Below, in pieces: positions 17,981 to 27,359 of a stretch of 64,000 nucleotides of DNA; within the stretch, counting starts at the first letter, position 1; each line of letters opens with the position of its first letter. The stretch is taken from the NCBI GenBank assembly GCA_020435995.1, contig JAGQYO010000013.1, positions 1-64,000 of the forward strand. The letters run 5' to 3'. The DNA comes from Flavobacteriales bacterium. Lineage in GTDB: Bacteria; Bacteroidota; Bacteroidia; Flavobacteriales_G; Salibacteraceae. The translations under genes were made by a program, and so were the position numbers. Under the pieces are notes generated by a model. It was not told the origin of the DNA. It saw only the letters and a list, made by a program, of their open reading frames with translations, and searched no databases.

Positions 17981-20302
17981 ATGATTAGAAGACTCGCAAA
18001 CACTTTTCTATCCTCCCTTTTTGTTCTGGGCTGCATCAATTTCGTATTGGCCCAAGAATATACAGTAAATGGAGTGGTTACAGAAGCCAATATTCCGATT
18101 CCCTTTGCGGTGGTCAGCCTATTTTCAAATGAAGATACCATCAACTCCATTTCAAATGAAATGGGAGAATTTGAATTTACGAACGTCACATCGGGGTTGT
18201 ATACCTTTCAGGTTAAGGCAGTTGGATTCGAGATGTATTCTTCTCAACTCAATGTTAACTCCAACACCAGGATGCTAAAAAATATTGAATTGAAATCCAC
18301 TTGGTACAACCTGAATCAGGTGGTGGTAACGGGAACCAAAACCGCTAAGCGCAATACCGAATCAGCAGTAATTGTAAGTGTTATCGACAGCAAAGGCTTG
18401 GAAAATACCCAATCTTGTGTGCTCTCAGAGGGTCTGAAGTTTCAACCAGGGCTTCGAGTAGAAACAGATTGTCAGACCTGCAACTACACACAACTGCGAA
18501 TGAATGGACTGGGTGGTGGTTATTCTCAAATACTGATCAACGGAAGGCCTATTTTTAGTCCCCTAACGGGATTGTATGGCATGGACCAGATTCCAGCGAA
18601 TATGATAGAACGCATTGAAATCGTTCGTGGTGGAGGTTCCGCATTATATGGGTCAAGTGCTATTGGGGGCATTGTAAACGTAATTACCCGCGTACCTACC
18701 AAAAATGCTTTTGAAGCAGGATACACCTATCAAAACATTTCGGGAACCGATGACTATTCATTTACTGGAAATACAACCTTGATCAACAAAAAGAAAAATG
18801 CCGGCTTTTCACTTTTCCTGCTCCATCGAGAAAGAGGCTACTTCGACCAAAACAACGACAACTTTAGCGAATTACCCATAATTGAAAACAAGGCCATCGG
18901 AGGAAATTTGTTTTTTAAACCCAAATCAAACCAAAAGATCGAAGTGAATTTTTCGACATTAAAAGAATATCGCTTCGGTGGCGAAATGTTGAACATCTCC
19001 CCTCACCTGACTCAACAATCTGAAGAACGAACCCATAATGTACTCATTGGAAATGTAGATTACCAAATTAATTTTAATGATGACAATTCTTCAATTATCA
19101 CGTATGCGGCCGGCCAACAAACCCTACGCGATCACTACACTGGCATTTATCCTGATGACTCTTTAGAAATTGCAAATCATCTAAATCATCCGCCTTACGG
19201 CACTTCGGTGAACCAAACGTATCAAGGGGGCATCCAAGTAAATCATAGAATCAAAAATTTTTTAAATGGTACCAATGTCTTTACCCTTGGGGCAGAGTTT
19301 ATTAATGATGATATTTACGATGAAATACCTTCTTATGCTTATCTGGTCAATCAACAAACCCAAGACGTGGCAGCGTTTATTCAAAGCGACTGGGATATTA
19401 TTCCTTCTCTAACCCTTCTGAGCGGTGTGCGAATTGACAAGCACAATTTGGTGAATCATACCATTCTGAGTCCCAGGTTTTCGCTCATGTACAAATGGCG
19501 GAAATCCACGCAGATTCGGGCGAGCTGGAGTACAGGGTTCAGAGCCCCGCAAGCATTCGATGCCGACTTGCATATTGCATTTGCGGGCGGTGGGGTTTCA
19601 AGAATAACCCTCGACCCCAATTTAAAAGAAGAACGTTCTAACACTTTAAATGCTTCGGTAAACTACGACAATGCGCAGGAGCATTTTATTATTGGAGGCA
19701 CAGCAGAAGTATTTTATACGCAATTAAATAATGCCTTCTTTTTGCAGCACATTGGCGCGGATGAATTCGGTATGCAGTTTCAAAAGCAAAATGGAATTGG
19801 GGCTACTGTACAAGGAGTTACTTTAGAGGCTAGGGCTAATTTTGATCGGGTGGTTCAGTTGGAAGCGGGTTATACCCTACAATCGAGTTTGTACGATACA
19901 CCCGTGGAGTATCACGAAGGATTAGAAGCAAAAAAAGAGTTCTTGCGAACACCAGCCAACTACGGCTATGCAACCTTGGCCGTTTATGCCCCAAAAAAAC
20001 TAACAACATCCATTAACCTTGTTCAAACTGGGAGCATGTTAATTGGTCATTTTGGTGGTTCTCCTGAGCACACTGAAGACTCGTATGTAACCACCCCATC
20101 CTTTTCAGAAATAGGTTTTAAATGCGCTTATTCCTTTTCCTTTTCCAGCAAAATTGGCTTAGAACTATTTTCTGGAATTAAAAATTTAACGAATGCCTAT
20201 CAGTCCGATTTTGACTCAGGAAAAAACCGAGACAGCAATTATATATATGGTCCCGCAGCGCCTAGAACATATTTTCTCGGATTAAAATTAAAATCCATTT
20301 AA
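17981..20302 (+). CDS. TonB-dependent outer-membrane receptor
   Basis: A 773-residue active-transport receptor. Signal peptide ends NFVLA-QEY (cleavage after residue 24). A carboxypeptidase-regulatory-like beta domain follows (about 27-105), then a plug domain (about 115-235) with the conserved QLRMNGLGGGYSQILINGRP and ERIEIVRGGGSALYGSSAIGG, then a 22-strand-type barrel to the C-terminus. An N-terminal plug cysteine pair (DCQTCN) is present. The substrate is not deducible; siderophore, heme or a metal chelate is suggested by the divergent DtxR-type regulator. The frame opens at a TTG (17969), but the ATG at 17981 gives the proper signal peptide. Confidence 0.93.
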   Translation: MIRRLANTFLSSLFVLGCINFVLAQEYTVNGVVTEANIPIPFAVVSLFSNEDTINSISNEMGEFEFTNVTSGLYTFQVKAVGFEMYSSQLNVNSNTRMLKNIELKSTWYNLNQVVVTGTKTAKRNTESAVIVSVIDSKGLENTQSCVLSEGLKFQPGLRVETDCQTCNYTQLRMNGLGGGYSQILINGRPIFSPLTGLYGMDQIPANMIERIEIVRGGGSALYGSSAIGGIVNVITRVPTKNAFEAGYTYQNISGTDDYSFTGNTTLINKKKNAGFSLFLLHRERGYFDQNNDNFSELPIIENKAIGGNLFFKPKSNQKIEVNFSTLKEYRFGGEMLNISPHLTQQSEERTHNVLIGNVDYQINFNDDNSSIITYAAGQQTLRDHYTGIYPDDSLEIANHLNHPPYGTSVNQTYQGGIQVNHRIKNFLNGTNVFTLGAEFINDDIYDEIPSYAYLVNQQTQDVAAFIQSDWDIIPSLTLLSGVRIDKHNLVNHTILSPRFSLMYKWRKSTQIRASWSTGFRAPQAFDADLHIAFAGGGVSRITLDPNLKEERSNTLNASVNYDNAQEHFIIGGTAEVFYTQLNNAFFLQHIGADEFGMQFQKQNGIGATVQGVTLEARANFDRVVQLEAGYTLQSSLYDTPVEYHEGLEAKKEFLRTPANYGYATLAVYAPKKLTTSINLVQTGSMLIGHFGGSPEHTEDSYVTTPSFSEIGFKCAYSFSFSSKIGLELFSGIKNLTNAYQSDFDSGKNRDSNYIYGPAAPRTYFLGLKLKSI

Positions 20303-20355
20303 GCAACATCGCTCATTCTTGTTGATTATCTTGGTGGCTAAGAATTGTTGTCAAA

Positions 20356-21195
20356 ATGGATTACCTTGGCGCTTTCATTAGCTTCATAAAAAGCATGCTA
20401 AAGGGCATCTTCAACATCATACTATTCCTACTTCTTACCGCACTCACCCAAGTGGGCGGCGTGGTCTTGTTGCTCACAGAAATCATCATTTCAGGCTTCC
20501 CTAAAAACTGGAAACGAACAGTTTACGGCACCATCTTGTTTGTGGTCATCTATGGTATTTTTTCGACATACGCCTTACCAGCCTTGGCTAAAAACTGGGG
20601 GAAGGAACGAATTATGCCTACCGAATTTTTACAACCTCGGTCTTTTATGACCATTCTCACCAATCGCAATTATGTTACCTCCGAAATGCTTGCCGAAGCC
20701 ATTTCTGTTTCAAAAAAAATGAATAACCTTTATTACGGTACGGTAACCTACTACTACGACGCTTCTTTTCCTTTGTGGCCTTGGTTTCCTACCTTACCAC
20801 ACTTGAGTCATAAAACAGGTAAGGAGCTCGATCTTGGATTCTATTATTCAGATGCGGATGGAGCTTCTTTAAACCCACCTTCTTGGATTGGATATGGTTT
20901 TTTTGAAGAACCAGAAGAGGGGGAATTAAATCAGGCGGCAGAGTGCAAAAAGCAGGGAAATTTATTTTATTCTTTTACCAAAATACTTGCGCCCTTCTCG
21001 AAAAAGAAAGACCGAATCTTTGATTTAGCCAAAACAGCTGCGTTACTCGAAATGATTGACGACCACGAGATGATCAAAACGGTTTTTGTAGAACCTCATA
21101 TTGCCGAGCGATTGGGCGTTTCACATGAAAAAATCAAATTTCATGGGTGCCATTCCGTACGCCACGATGACCACTTTCATATAGAAGTACGTTAG
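20356..21195 (+). CDS. Membrane-anchored MepA-like zinc peptidase
   Basis: A 279-residue protein with two N-terminal membrane segments (about 18-45 and 55-78) and an extracytoplasmic domain. The domain carries LSHKTGKELDLGF, giving H152 and D159 with the seven-residue spacing of MepA, and ends in HSVRHDDHFHIEVR, giving H273 and H275. These are the expected zinc ligands and general base of LAS-type peptidases such as penicillin-insensitive murein endopeptidase. It probably cleaves peptide cross-links in peptidoglycan at the membrane surface. Recognition is by motif; overall similarity to classical MepA is otherwise limited. Membrane anchoring is unusual, since MepA itself is soluble and periplasmic. 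Confidence 0.8.
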   Translation: MDYLGAFISFIKSMLKGIFNIILFLLLTALTQVGGVVLLLTEIIISGFPKNWKRTVYGTILFVVIYGIFSTYALPALAKNWGKERIMPTEFLQPRSFMTILTNRNYVTSEMLAEAISVSKKMNNLYYGTVTYYYDASFPLWPWFPTLPHLSHKTGKELDLGFYYSDADGASLNPPSWIGYGFFEEPEEGELNQAAECKKQGNLFYSFTKILAPFSKKKDRIFDLAKTAALLEMIDDHEMIKTVFVEPHIAERLGVSHEKIKFHGCHSVRHDDHFHIEVR

Positions 21196-21230
21196 TGTGA
21201 AAGCTAAGATGGAGAGTTAGGTGAAGGCTA

Positions 21231-21268
21231 TTACGCAGAGTTACGCAAAGGATTCGCCAAGAAACTCA
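21231..21268. repeat. Dispersed intergenic repeat fragment
   Basis: Two adjacent 10-mers, TTACGCAGAG and TTACGCAAAG, run into GATTCGCCAAGAAACTCAG. This style of tract recurs in intergenic DNA of many Bacteroidota as far as I recall; only one copy is seen in this window. The surrounding gap 21196-21384 holds no gene. Confidence 0.4.
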
Positions 21269-21384
21269 GAAACCTATGGATTCTCAACGCTAAGTCTACC
21301 AGCTAGAAAATAAGATGGGTTTCACAGCCTTTTTTCAGAATTGTATCTTGAAGTTAAAATAGAGAATTTGCTCCCTGCTGCTGC

Positions 21385-22335
21385 TTATTTCGTGGCCAAG
21401 TACTTTAACACATTGGCTTCCACCCTAGTTTCGATATCTTGCACATTGGCTTTTTCAAACGATTTCCCAGTTATGCTTTCGTATAATTCGATATAACGCT
21501 CGCTTACCGTTTTCACAAATTCGTCTGGCATATTGGGCATTTGTTGGCCTTCTAAACCTTGAAACCCATTATCCATCAACCATTCACGCACAAATTCCTT
21601 AGATAGTTGTTTTTGCTTCTCACCGGCTTTTTGTCGAACTTCGTAACCGTCAGCATAGAAATACCGAGAGCTATCTGGTGTATGAATTTCATCGATCAGG
21701 GTAATGTTCCCATCGCGATCTTTTCCAAATTCGTACTTGGTATCAACGAGTATGAGGCCTTTCGCCAAAGCCATTTCACATCCACGTTGAAAAAGCGCCC
21801 TTGTGTACTTTTCCAATTGAGTGTATTCCGACTCTACAACTATGCCTTGTTTGATAATTTCTTCTCTCGATATGTCTTCATCGTGGCCCTCATCGGCTTT
21901 GGTAGCGGGTGTTATTATCGGAGTTGGGAATTTATCATTTTCCGTCATTCCATCTGGCATGGCTACACCGCAAATCATTCTTCGCCCCGCTTTGTACTCG
22001 CGCCACGCATGGCCCGATAAGTAACCGCGAATGACCATTTCTATGCGATATGGTGAACAAGCTTTTCCGACCGTAACTTGGGGGTCGGGCGACGCCATTT
22101 TCCAATTGGGAACAATGTCTGATGTTGCATCTAAAAAATACCCCGCGATCTGATTTAGCACTTGCCCTTTATAGGGAATTCCCTTTGGCAAAACATGGTC
22201 GAATGCCGAAATTCTGTCACTCGCCACCATGACCAATAAGTCGGTGTCTATTGTGTAAACATCTCGTACTTTTCCTTTGTAGTATTTGGTTTGATTAGGA
22301 AATTGGAAATTCATTTGAGTTAGTGCATCGCTCAT
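21385..22335 (-). CDS. purC: Phosphoribosylaminoimidazole-succinocarboxamide synthase
   Basis: SAICAR synthase, 316 residues, joining CAIR and aspartate in an ATP-dependent step of purine synthesis. Visible family blocks are [62 protein letters not shown] and [13 protein letters not shown]. Length matches the longer Bacteroidota and eukaryote-like form. The start overlaps the phoH stop (ATGA), so the two are cotranscribed from the phoH promoter. Confidence 0.96.
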   Translation of the reverse strand: MSDALTQMNFQFPNQTKYYKGKVRDVYTIDTDLLVMVASDRISAFDHVLPKGIPYKGQVLNQIAGYFLDATSDIVPNWKMASPDPQVTVGKACSPYRIEMVIRGYLSGHAWREYKAGRRMICGVAMPDGMTENDKFPTPIITPATKADEGHDEDISREEIIKQGIVVESEYTQLEKYTRALFQRGCEMALAKGLILVDTKYEFGKDRDGNITLIDEIHTPDSSRYFYADGYEVRQKAGEKQKQLSKEFVREWLMDNGFQGLEGQQMPNMPDEFVKTVSERYIELYESITGKSFEKANVQDIETRVEANVLKYLATK

Positions 22336-23297
22336 TTCTTATCTTTCTTGTCTTGAATTGTTTTTTCAATTTTGGCATACCTCAAAATGATATCCTTCAC
22401 CAATTTATGCCGGATCACGTCATTTTCATCCAAGTGAATCATCGAGATTCCGTCAACATCCTTCAGAATGTTAACTGCCTGAATCAGCCCACTGGGCTGA
22501 TGTCGTGGTAAATCTATTTGCGTCAGATCGCCTGTAATGATAAACTTGGCCGATTTACCCATTCTGGTCAGAAACATTTTGAGCTGGCTCTGGGTGGCAT
22601 TCTGTGCTTCATCCAAAATCACGAATGCTTTGTCCAGTGTTCTTCCCCGCATAAATGCAAGTGGTGCAATTTGAATGGTGCCGTTTTCCATAAACAAACT
22701 AAGCTTGTCGGCGGGAATCATATCTCTAAGGGCATCATAGAGCGGTTGTAAGTAAGGATCGAGCTTGTCTTTTACATCTCCGGGCAAAAAACCTAGGTTC
22801 TCCCCAGCCTCCACAGCAGGTCGCGTAAGTATTATTCGTTTTACAGCTTTTTCTTTAAGTGCCTTTACGGCAAGCGCAACTGCGGTATACGTTTTACCTG
22901 TTCCAGCAGGACCTATGGCAAATATGAGATCGCTATTTTCAATCTCTTGCACCATTACCATTTGATTGGGTGTTCGGGCCTTTATAGATTCGCCGTTGAC
23001 GCCATATAAAATACGGGACTCTCCATTTACTTCTACCTTCGCTCCTTCCTTTTGTACAATCCGCTCCAAATCGTTTTGGGTAACTTGATTAAAGCGTTGG
23101 TAATGCTGAAAAATGTCGTGCATAACCAAATCAAAGTTTTCGAGTTCGGTAAGACTACCCATAGCCTTTAATGCGTTACCCCTCGCAATAATTTTAAGTT
23201 TAGGAAATTGTTTTTTCAGGAAGTCAACATTAGCGTTGTTAGTACCAAATATTTCTACTGGGTTGTTGGTATCGAATTCAAATATTTTTTCTTGCAA
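22332..23297 (-). CDS. PhoH-like ATPase
   Basis: A 321-residue cytoplasmic P-loop ATPase of the PhoH/YbeZ type, associated with RNA metabolism. Walker A is GPAGTGKT at residues 129-136; Walker B is FVILDEAQN near 225, followed by [21 protein letters not shown]. The N-terminal KH-like portion is normal. The start codon is TTG at 23297; an in-frame TAA lies four codons upstream and there is no ATG before residue 46. The stop overlaps purC. In other bacteria phoH sits beside ybeY, which is not seen here. Confidence 0.94.
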   Translation of the reverse strand: MQEKIFEFDTNNPVEIFGTNNANVDFLKKQFPKLKIIARGNALKAMGSLTELENFDLVMHDIFQHYQRFNQVTQNDLERIVQKEGAKVEVNGESRILYGVNGESIKARTPNQMVMVQEIENSDLIFAIGPAGTGKTYTAVALAVKALKEKAVKRIILTRPAVEAGENLGFLPGDVKDKLDPYLQPLYDALRDMIPADKLSLFMENGTIQIAPLAFMRGRTLDKAFVILDEAQNATQSQLKMFLTRMGKSAKFIITGDLTQIDLPRHQPSGLIQAVNILKDVDGISMIHLDENDVIRHKLVKDIILRYAKIEKTIQDKKDKK

Positions 23298-23362
23298 GTG
23301 TTCTGATTAACAGTAATTTAAATACGCTTACTTAATTAATAAAATTAATTTAAAAATAAGCC

Positions 23363-23392
23363 TTTGAGGGCATCGTCATTTCTTTACTTTTG
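23363..23392 (+). promoter_or_regulatory. Bacteroidota promoter (TTTG-N18-TACTTTTG)
   Basis: A -33 TTTG at 23363-23366 and -7 TACTTTTG at 23385-23392 with 18 bp between fit the consensus closely. It should drive the SAM hydroxide adenosyltransferase gene with a leader of about 50 bases. This is the best-formed promoter seen in the window. Confidence 0.65.
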
Positions 23393-23399
23393 TTTCGGA

Positions 23400-23407
23400 C
23401 AAAAATA
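23400..23407 (-). promoter_or_regulatory. -7 promoter element (TATTTTTG) for phoH-purC
   Basis: Minus strand TATTTTTG fits TAnnTTTG; an ATTG at 23427-23430 with 19 bp between is a weak -33. This gives phoH a leader of about 95 bases and makes 23298-23446 a region of overlapping divergent promoters. Confidence 0.35.
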
Positions 23408-23446
23408 TCCTATTTCGTCAACTGAAACAATTTTTGAAAAGCCCAA

Positions 23447-24229
23447 ATGGCGATAGTTACCCTCACATCTGATCTTGGTTTAAAGGATTATTACGTTTCT
23501 GCAGTAAAAGGGGCATTATACAGCCAACTCCCGGATATTAGAATCGTGGATATCACGCATGATATTGCTAAGTTTAATATTCTAGAAGCGGCCTTTGCTC
23601 TTAAAAATGCTTACTATGCTTTCCCAAAAGGAAGTATTCATATTATTGGCGTACAAGCCGAATTGAATGAATACACCTGCCACGTGGTGGTTGAACACAA
23701 CGATCATTTTTTCATTGCTGCCGACAATGGTGTTTTTTCATTGCTTTTTGACCAAAATCCAGATCGAGTATTTGAACTTTCCATTAAACACGACTCTAAT
23801 ACCACCACCTTTCCAATCCGCGATGTGTTCGTAAAAGCGGCAGCTCATTTGGCCCGAGGAGGCACACCAGAAGTAATTGGAATCCAAAAAACCGAATTGT
23901 TGATCAAAAGCGAATACCAAGTATTCGTTGAAGAAAACGCTATTAAGGGAAGTGTAGTTTACGTTGACTCGTATGGCAACGCAATTACCAATATTACATT
24001 AGATATTTTTAAACAAGTTGGCCGTGGGCGTGAGTTTGCAATTGGCGCCAAGGTAAAAGGTTATGACATCACCGCCTTGAGTACAAACTACGGAAACGTT
24101 CCTGCCGGAGAGCGCTTGGGCCTCTTTGGGGTAACAGGCTATTTAGAAATTGCCATCAATTTTGGCTCGGCAACTAACCTGCTGGGTCTTAAACTACATG
24201 ACATGGTGCGAATTGAGTTTATTGGCTAA
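23447..24229 (+). CDS. SAM hydroxide adenosyltransferase (DUF62 family)
   Basis: A 260-residue enzyme that hydrolyses S-adenosylmethionine to adenosine and methionine, related to fluorinase and chlorinase. Family blocks: TLTSDLGLKDYYVSAVKGAL, VDITHDIAKFNILEAAFAL, FIAADNGVF, FPIRDVFVKAAAHLARGG and VVYVDSYGNAITNI. Halogenases carry extra loop insertions that I do not see here. The gene stop overlaps the next ATG (TAATG), pointing to a two-gene operon with the ABM protein. Confidence 0.92.
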   Translation: MAIVTLTSDLGLKDYYVSAVKGALYSQLPDIRIVDITHDIAKFNILEAAFALKNAYYAFPKGSIHIIGVQAELNEYTCHVVVEHNDHFFIAADNGVFSLLFDQNPDRVFELSIKHDSNTTTFPIRDVFVKAAAHLARGGTPEVIGIQKTELLIKSEYQVFVEENAIKGSVVYVDSYGNAITNITLDIFKQVGRGREFAIGAKVKGYDITALSTNYGNVPAGERLGLFGVTGYLEIAINFGSATNLLGLKLHDMVRIEFIG

Positions 24230-24525
24230 TGGTTATTCGAGTAGTAAAAATGACTTTTAAGTCAGAACACGTCAAAGCATTTTTAGAGATTTTCGAAACA
24301 CATAAAAACGCGATTGCCGATCAGCCTGGCTGCACCCATCTTGACTTGCTACACGATATTAACAACCCCAACGTGTATTTAACCTACAGCATATGGAAAA
24401 CGGAAACCCAACTAAATGCTTACAGAAATTCCGAAACTTTTGGCATAGTTTGGCCAGCTACCAAAGCTCTTTTCGCTGAGAGACCAGTAGCATGGAGCAT
24501 GGAGGAAGTAATAAAAGTAAAATAG
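24229..24525 (+). CDS. ABM-domain (putative quinol monooxygenase-like) protein
   Basis: A 98-residue single-domain protein of the antibiotic biosynthesis monooxygenase fold, a dimeric ferredoxin-like barrel. Typical features: an opening beta strand with a basic residue, FLEIFETHKNAIADQPGCTHLDLL, and YLTYSIWKTETQLNAYRNSETF. Members oxidise small aromatics or have unknown roles; the substrate cannot be told. Its ATG overlaps the preceding stop. Confidence 0.88.
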   Translation: MVIRVVKMTFKSEHVKAFLEIFETHKNAIADQPGCTHLDLLHDINNPNVYLTYSIWKTETQLNAYRNSETFGIVWPATKALFAERPVAWSMEEVIKVK

Positions 24526-24576
24526 CTTCTCCTTAAGACACCATCATCGAATTAAGTTTGTTGGCTCTAGTTGAGC

Positions 24577-25893
24577 ATGGTTAAACACACCCAAAACGCT
24601 ATTTTTATGCAATTTGCACTGCTTTCTGCGGCAGTGATAGCTCTTACCCATTTTATAGTTAGAAATGATTTTATAAGCCTCTTTGGCCTTTATTCTGTGG
24701 GGTTTATTGCCTACCTTCAACTCAACAAACTGCCAGTTTCTTGGAAACAAATGCTTTGGGCGGGGATCGGACTTCGCTTGGTTGCCTTGTTTTCGGAACC
24801 TGCGTTAAGTGATGATTTTTATCGATTTCTGTGGGATGGTCATGTATGGACTGCGGGCTTGAATCCCTATATGTACACGCCGCAGGCGCTATACGGATCC
24901 TCAAAATTATCGGGGTATTCAAGCGAGATTTATTCCCTTTTAAACAGCTCGAATTACTACACGGTTTATCCTCCACTCAATCAATATTTTTTTGCACTTC
25001 CAGCCCTACTTTTCGGAAAAAACCTTTTGGCAAGCACTATCCTGTTAAAAGCCTCAATATTCGCCGCAGAAGTAGGCACCTGTTTGGTTTTTCCAAAACT
25101 ACTAAGGGTGTATGAGTTAAACATCAAACAAGCTGGATGGTACATTTTAAACCCCTTGGTGATTATTGAATTGTGTGGTAACAGCCACTTTGAGGGTGTC
25201 ATGATCTTTTTTCTTTTGCTTGGACTCTACTTCCTAAAAACACAGAAGTGGATCTTGGCGGGGATTTGCTTTTCATTGGCCGTGAATATGAAGTTGGTTC
25301 CTTTAATTTTTCTTCCTTTTTTGATAAAGTACATGGGATTTAAAAAATCAGCTATTTCCATGTTAATTGGAATATTGATTACCGCTTTGCTTGCCTTACC
25401 ATTTATCAGCAAAGAGCTTGTTTCTAATATCTTATCCAGTGTTGGGCTTTATTTTCAGGGATTCGCTTTCAATTCATTTTTTTACTCCATTCTTTTTGAC
25501 ATAAGCCCTGACGACTGGAAAGCCAAAGTGGCTACATCATTACTTTTAATCCCCGCTACGTTTATAGTTTACCATTTCTTTAAGACGTCGATTCACGCAA
25601 AAAACCTCGTGCGGTATTTAATACTTACACTCGGAATCTACTTCCTTTTTTCAGCCGTGATGCACCCTTGGTATTTATGTACACTTCTGGCTTTAAGTAC
25701 TTTAAATCATCAGCGATGGGTGATAACTTGGACCTGGGTAGTGTTTTTGAGCTACTTTACCTATCGAGTAGTTCCGTATGAAGAAAGCCCATTTATGATT
25801 GCCCTGGCGTACTTCATCCTTTTTACAGTGATGGCTTTTGATTATATGAGTTACAAACGAAATCAAAATCGACTGAAACAATCAGAAGCGTAA
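24577..25893 (+). CDS. GT-C-type mannosyltransferase-like integral membrane protein
   Basis: About 438 residues with ten or more membrane segments. The first periplasmic loop has SDDFYRFLWDGHVWTAGLNPY, a signature of polyprenol-phosphate-dependent GT-C glycosyltransferases, with the acidic pair expected at the active site. NPLVIIELCGNSHFEG is another conserved loop. It probably transfers a hexose from a lipid-phosphate donor to an envelope glycan. The frame opens at a TTG (24571), but the ATG at 24577 is the sensible start. It precedes nhaC by 17 bp. Confidence 0.85.
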   Translation: MVKHTQNAIFMQFALLSAAVIALTHFIVRNDFISLFGLYSVGFIAYLQLNKLPVSWKQMLWAGIGLRLVALFSEPALSDDFYRFLWDGHVWTAGLNPYMYTPQALYGSSKLSGYSSEIYSLLNSSNYYTVYPPLNQYFFALPALLFGKNLLASTILLKASIFAAEVGTCLVFPKLLRVYELNIKQAGWYILNPLVIIELCGNSHFEGVMIFFLLLGLYFLKTQKWILAGICFSLAVNMKLVPLIFLPFLIKYMGFKKSAISMLIGILITALLALPFISKELVSNILSSVGLYFQGFAFNSFFYSILFDISPDDWKAKVATSLLLIPATFIVYHFFKTSIHAKNLVRYLILTLGIYFLFSAVMHPWYLCTLLALSTLNHQRWVITWTWVVFLSYFTYRVVPYEESPFMIALAYFILFTVMAFDYMSYKRNQNRLKQSEA

Positions 25894-25910
25894 AGTTTAT
25901 TTTTGGCCAG

Positions 25911-27359
25911 ATGAGCGATACTAAATCAATATCCCTATTCTTTTCTTTCCTTCCTATTATAGTTTTGATTCCCTTTCTGGGGCTCAACGTCTATTTTTTT
26001 GGCGACAACACGCTTAGCGGCCCTAATCAGCTTGCTTTGTTATTTAGCGCTGCGGTGGGAATTGCCGTAGGCATCCAACATAAGTTTTCACTGCAAGTTA
26101 TCTTCAAATCCATCGAAAAAAATATTGCTTCTACTGTTGAAGCGATGATTATCCTTTTGCTTATTGGCTCCCTTGCTGGAAGCTGGATGCTTGGTGGAAT
26201 TGTGCCAGCCTTTATGGATTATGGACTAAAGATACTCCACCCTTCATATTTTCTAGTGGCCTCCACAGTTATTTGCGCCGTGATTAGTTTGGCTAGCGGA
26301 AGCAGTTGGAGTACAATAGCTACCATTGGAATCGCATTGCTAAGCATTGGCAAGGCCCTCGGATTCTCAGAAGGAATTATTGCAGGAGCTATCATTAGCG
26401 GAGCCTACTTTGGTGATAAGATGTCACCACTTAGTGACACCACCAACTTGGCAGCTGCTATGGCCAGAACAGATCTTTTCAAGCACATTAAATACATGCT
26501 GATTACCACTGGCCCATCCTTCAGTATCAATATCTTAATCTTTGCTGGAATTGGTCTTTTTTATGACACCCCACAAACCCAAGTGAATACCGAACTATTG
26601 AGCTCGGCCATTGAAAACACCTTCTATATTTCACCTGTACTATTCCTTGTGCCAGCAGTAGTTATATTTCTAATAATCAAAAAGATAAAACCAACAGCTG
26701 TTTTGTTTATCGGCGCCATTCTAGGGGTTGTATGTGCGGTTATCTTTCAACCAGAATTAGTGGCTCAAATTGGAGGTAATTCGGGTAATTACTTCCAAGA
26801 CGTATATCGCGCAACCATGATTTCAATGGGTTCGGAAATGCAAATCACGACTTCGAACGAAGGAATAAATGACCTACTCGCTACAGGTGGAATGGCGGGA
26901 ATGATGCCTACCATTTGGCTTATCTTATGTGCGATGACATTTGGAGGAGTGATGGATGCCATTGGGGCGCTAACTCGGATTACGGCCTGGCTTATGAAAG
27001 GGGTTTCGACTGCCACGGGTGTTGTAGCCACCACGGCTGGTTCAAGCCTCTTTATCAATTTTACGGCAAGCGATCAATATCTGGCAATAGTCATCCCAGG
27101 AAAAATGTATGGCGAGAGTTTTGAAAAAATGGGGCTAGCCCCCGAAAATCTGAGTCGAACCTTGGAAGATTCGGGTACGGTTACCTCCGTGCTTATTCCT
27201 TGGAACACCTGTGGGGCCACACAATCGGCTGTGCTTGGAGTAGGAACATTTGTCTATTTGCCTTACTGTTTCTTTAATTATATTAGTCCCGTAATGACCA
27301 TCCTCTTTGCATGGTTAAACATTAAAATAGCACACACCCAAAAAACGATTGAAATATGA
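25911..27359 (+). CDS. nhaC: NhaC-family Na+/H+ antiporter
   Basis: A 482-residue integral membrane antiporter with about twelve hydrophobic segments. Characteristic stretches are SLASGSSWSTIATIGIALLSIG, GAYFGDKMSPLSDTTNLAAA and LEDSGTVTSVLIPWNTCGATQSAVLG, all typical of NhaC. It exchanges Na+ for H+ across the inner membrane, consistent with a salt-exposed habitat. The stop overlaps the ATG of the following porin gene (ATGA). Confidence 0.94.
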   Translation: MSDTKSISLFFSFLPIIVLIPFLGLNVYFFGDNTLSGPNQLALLFSAAVGIAVGIQHKFSLQVIFKSIEKNIASTVEAMIILLLIGSLAGSWMLGGIVPAFMDYGLKILHPSYFLVASTVICAVISLASGSSWSTIATIGIALLSIGKALGFSEGIIAGAIISGAYFGDKMSPLSDTTNLAAAMARTDLFKHIKYMLITTGPSFSINILIFAGIGLFYDTPQTQVNTELLSSAIENTFYISPVLFLVPAVVIFLIIKKIKPTAVLFIGAILGVVCAVIFQPELVAQIGGNSGNYFQDVYRATMISMGSEMQITTSNEGINDLLATGGMAGMMPTIWLILCAMTFGGVMDAIGALTRITAWLMKGVSTATGVVATTAGSSLFINFTASDQYLAIVIPGKMYGESFEKMGLAPENLSRTLEDSGTVTSVLIPWNTCGATQSAVLGVGTFVYLPYCFFNYISPVMTILFAWLNIKIAHTQKTIEI

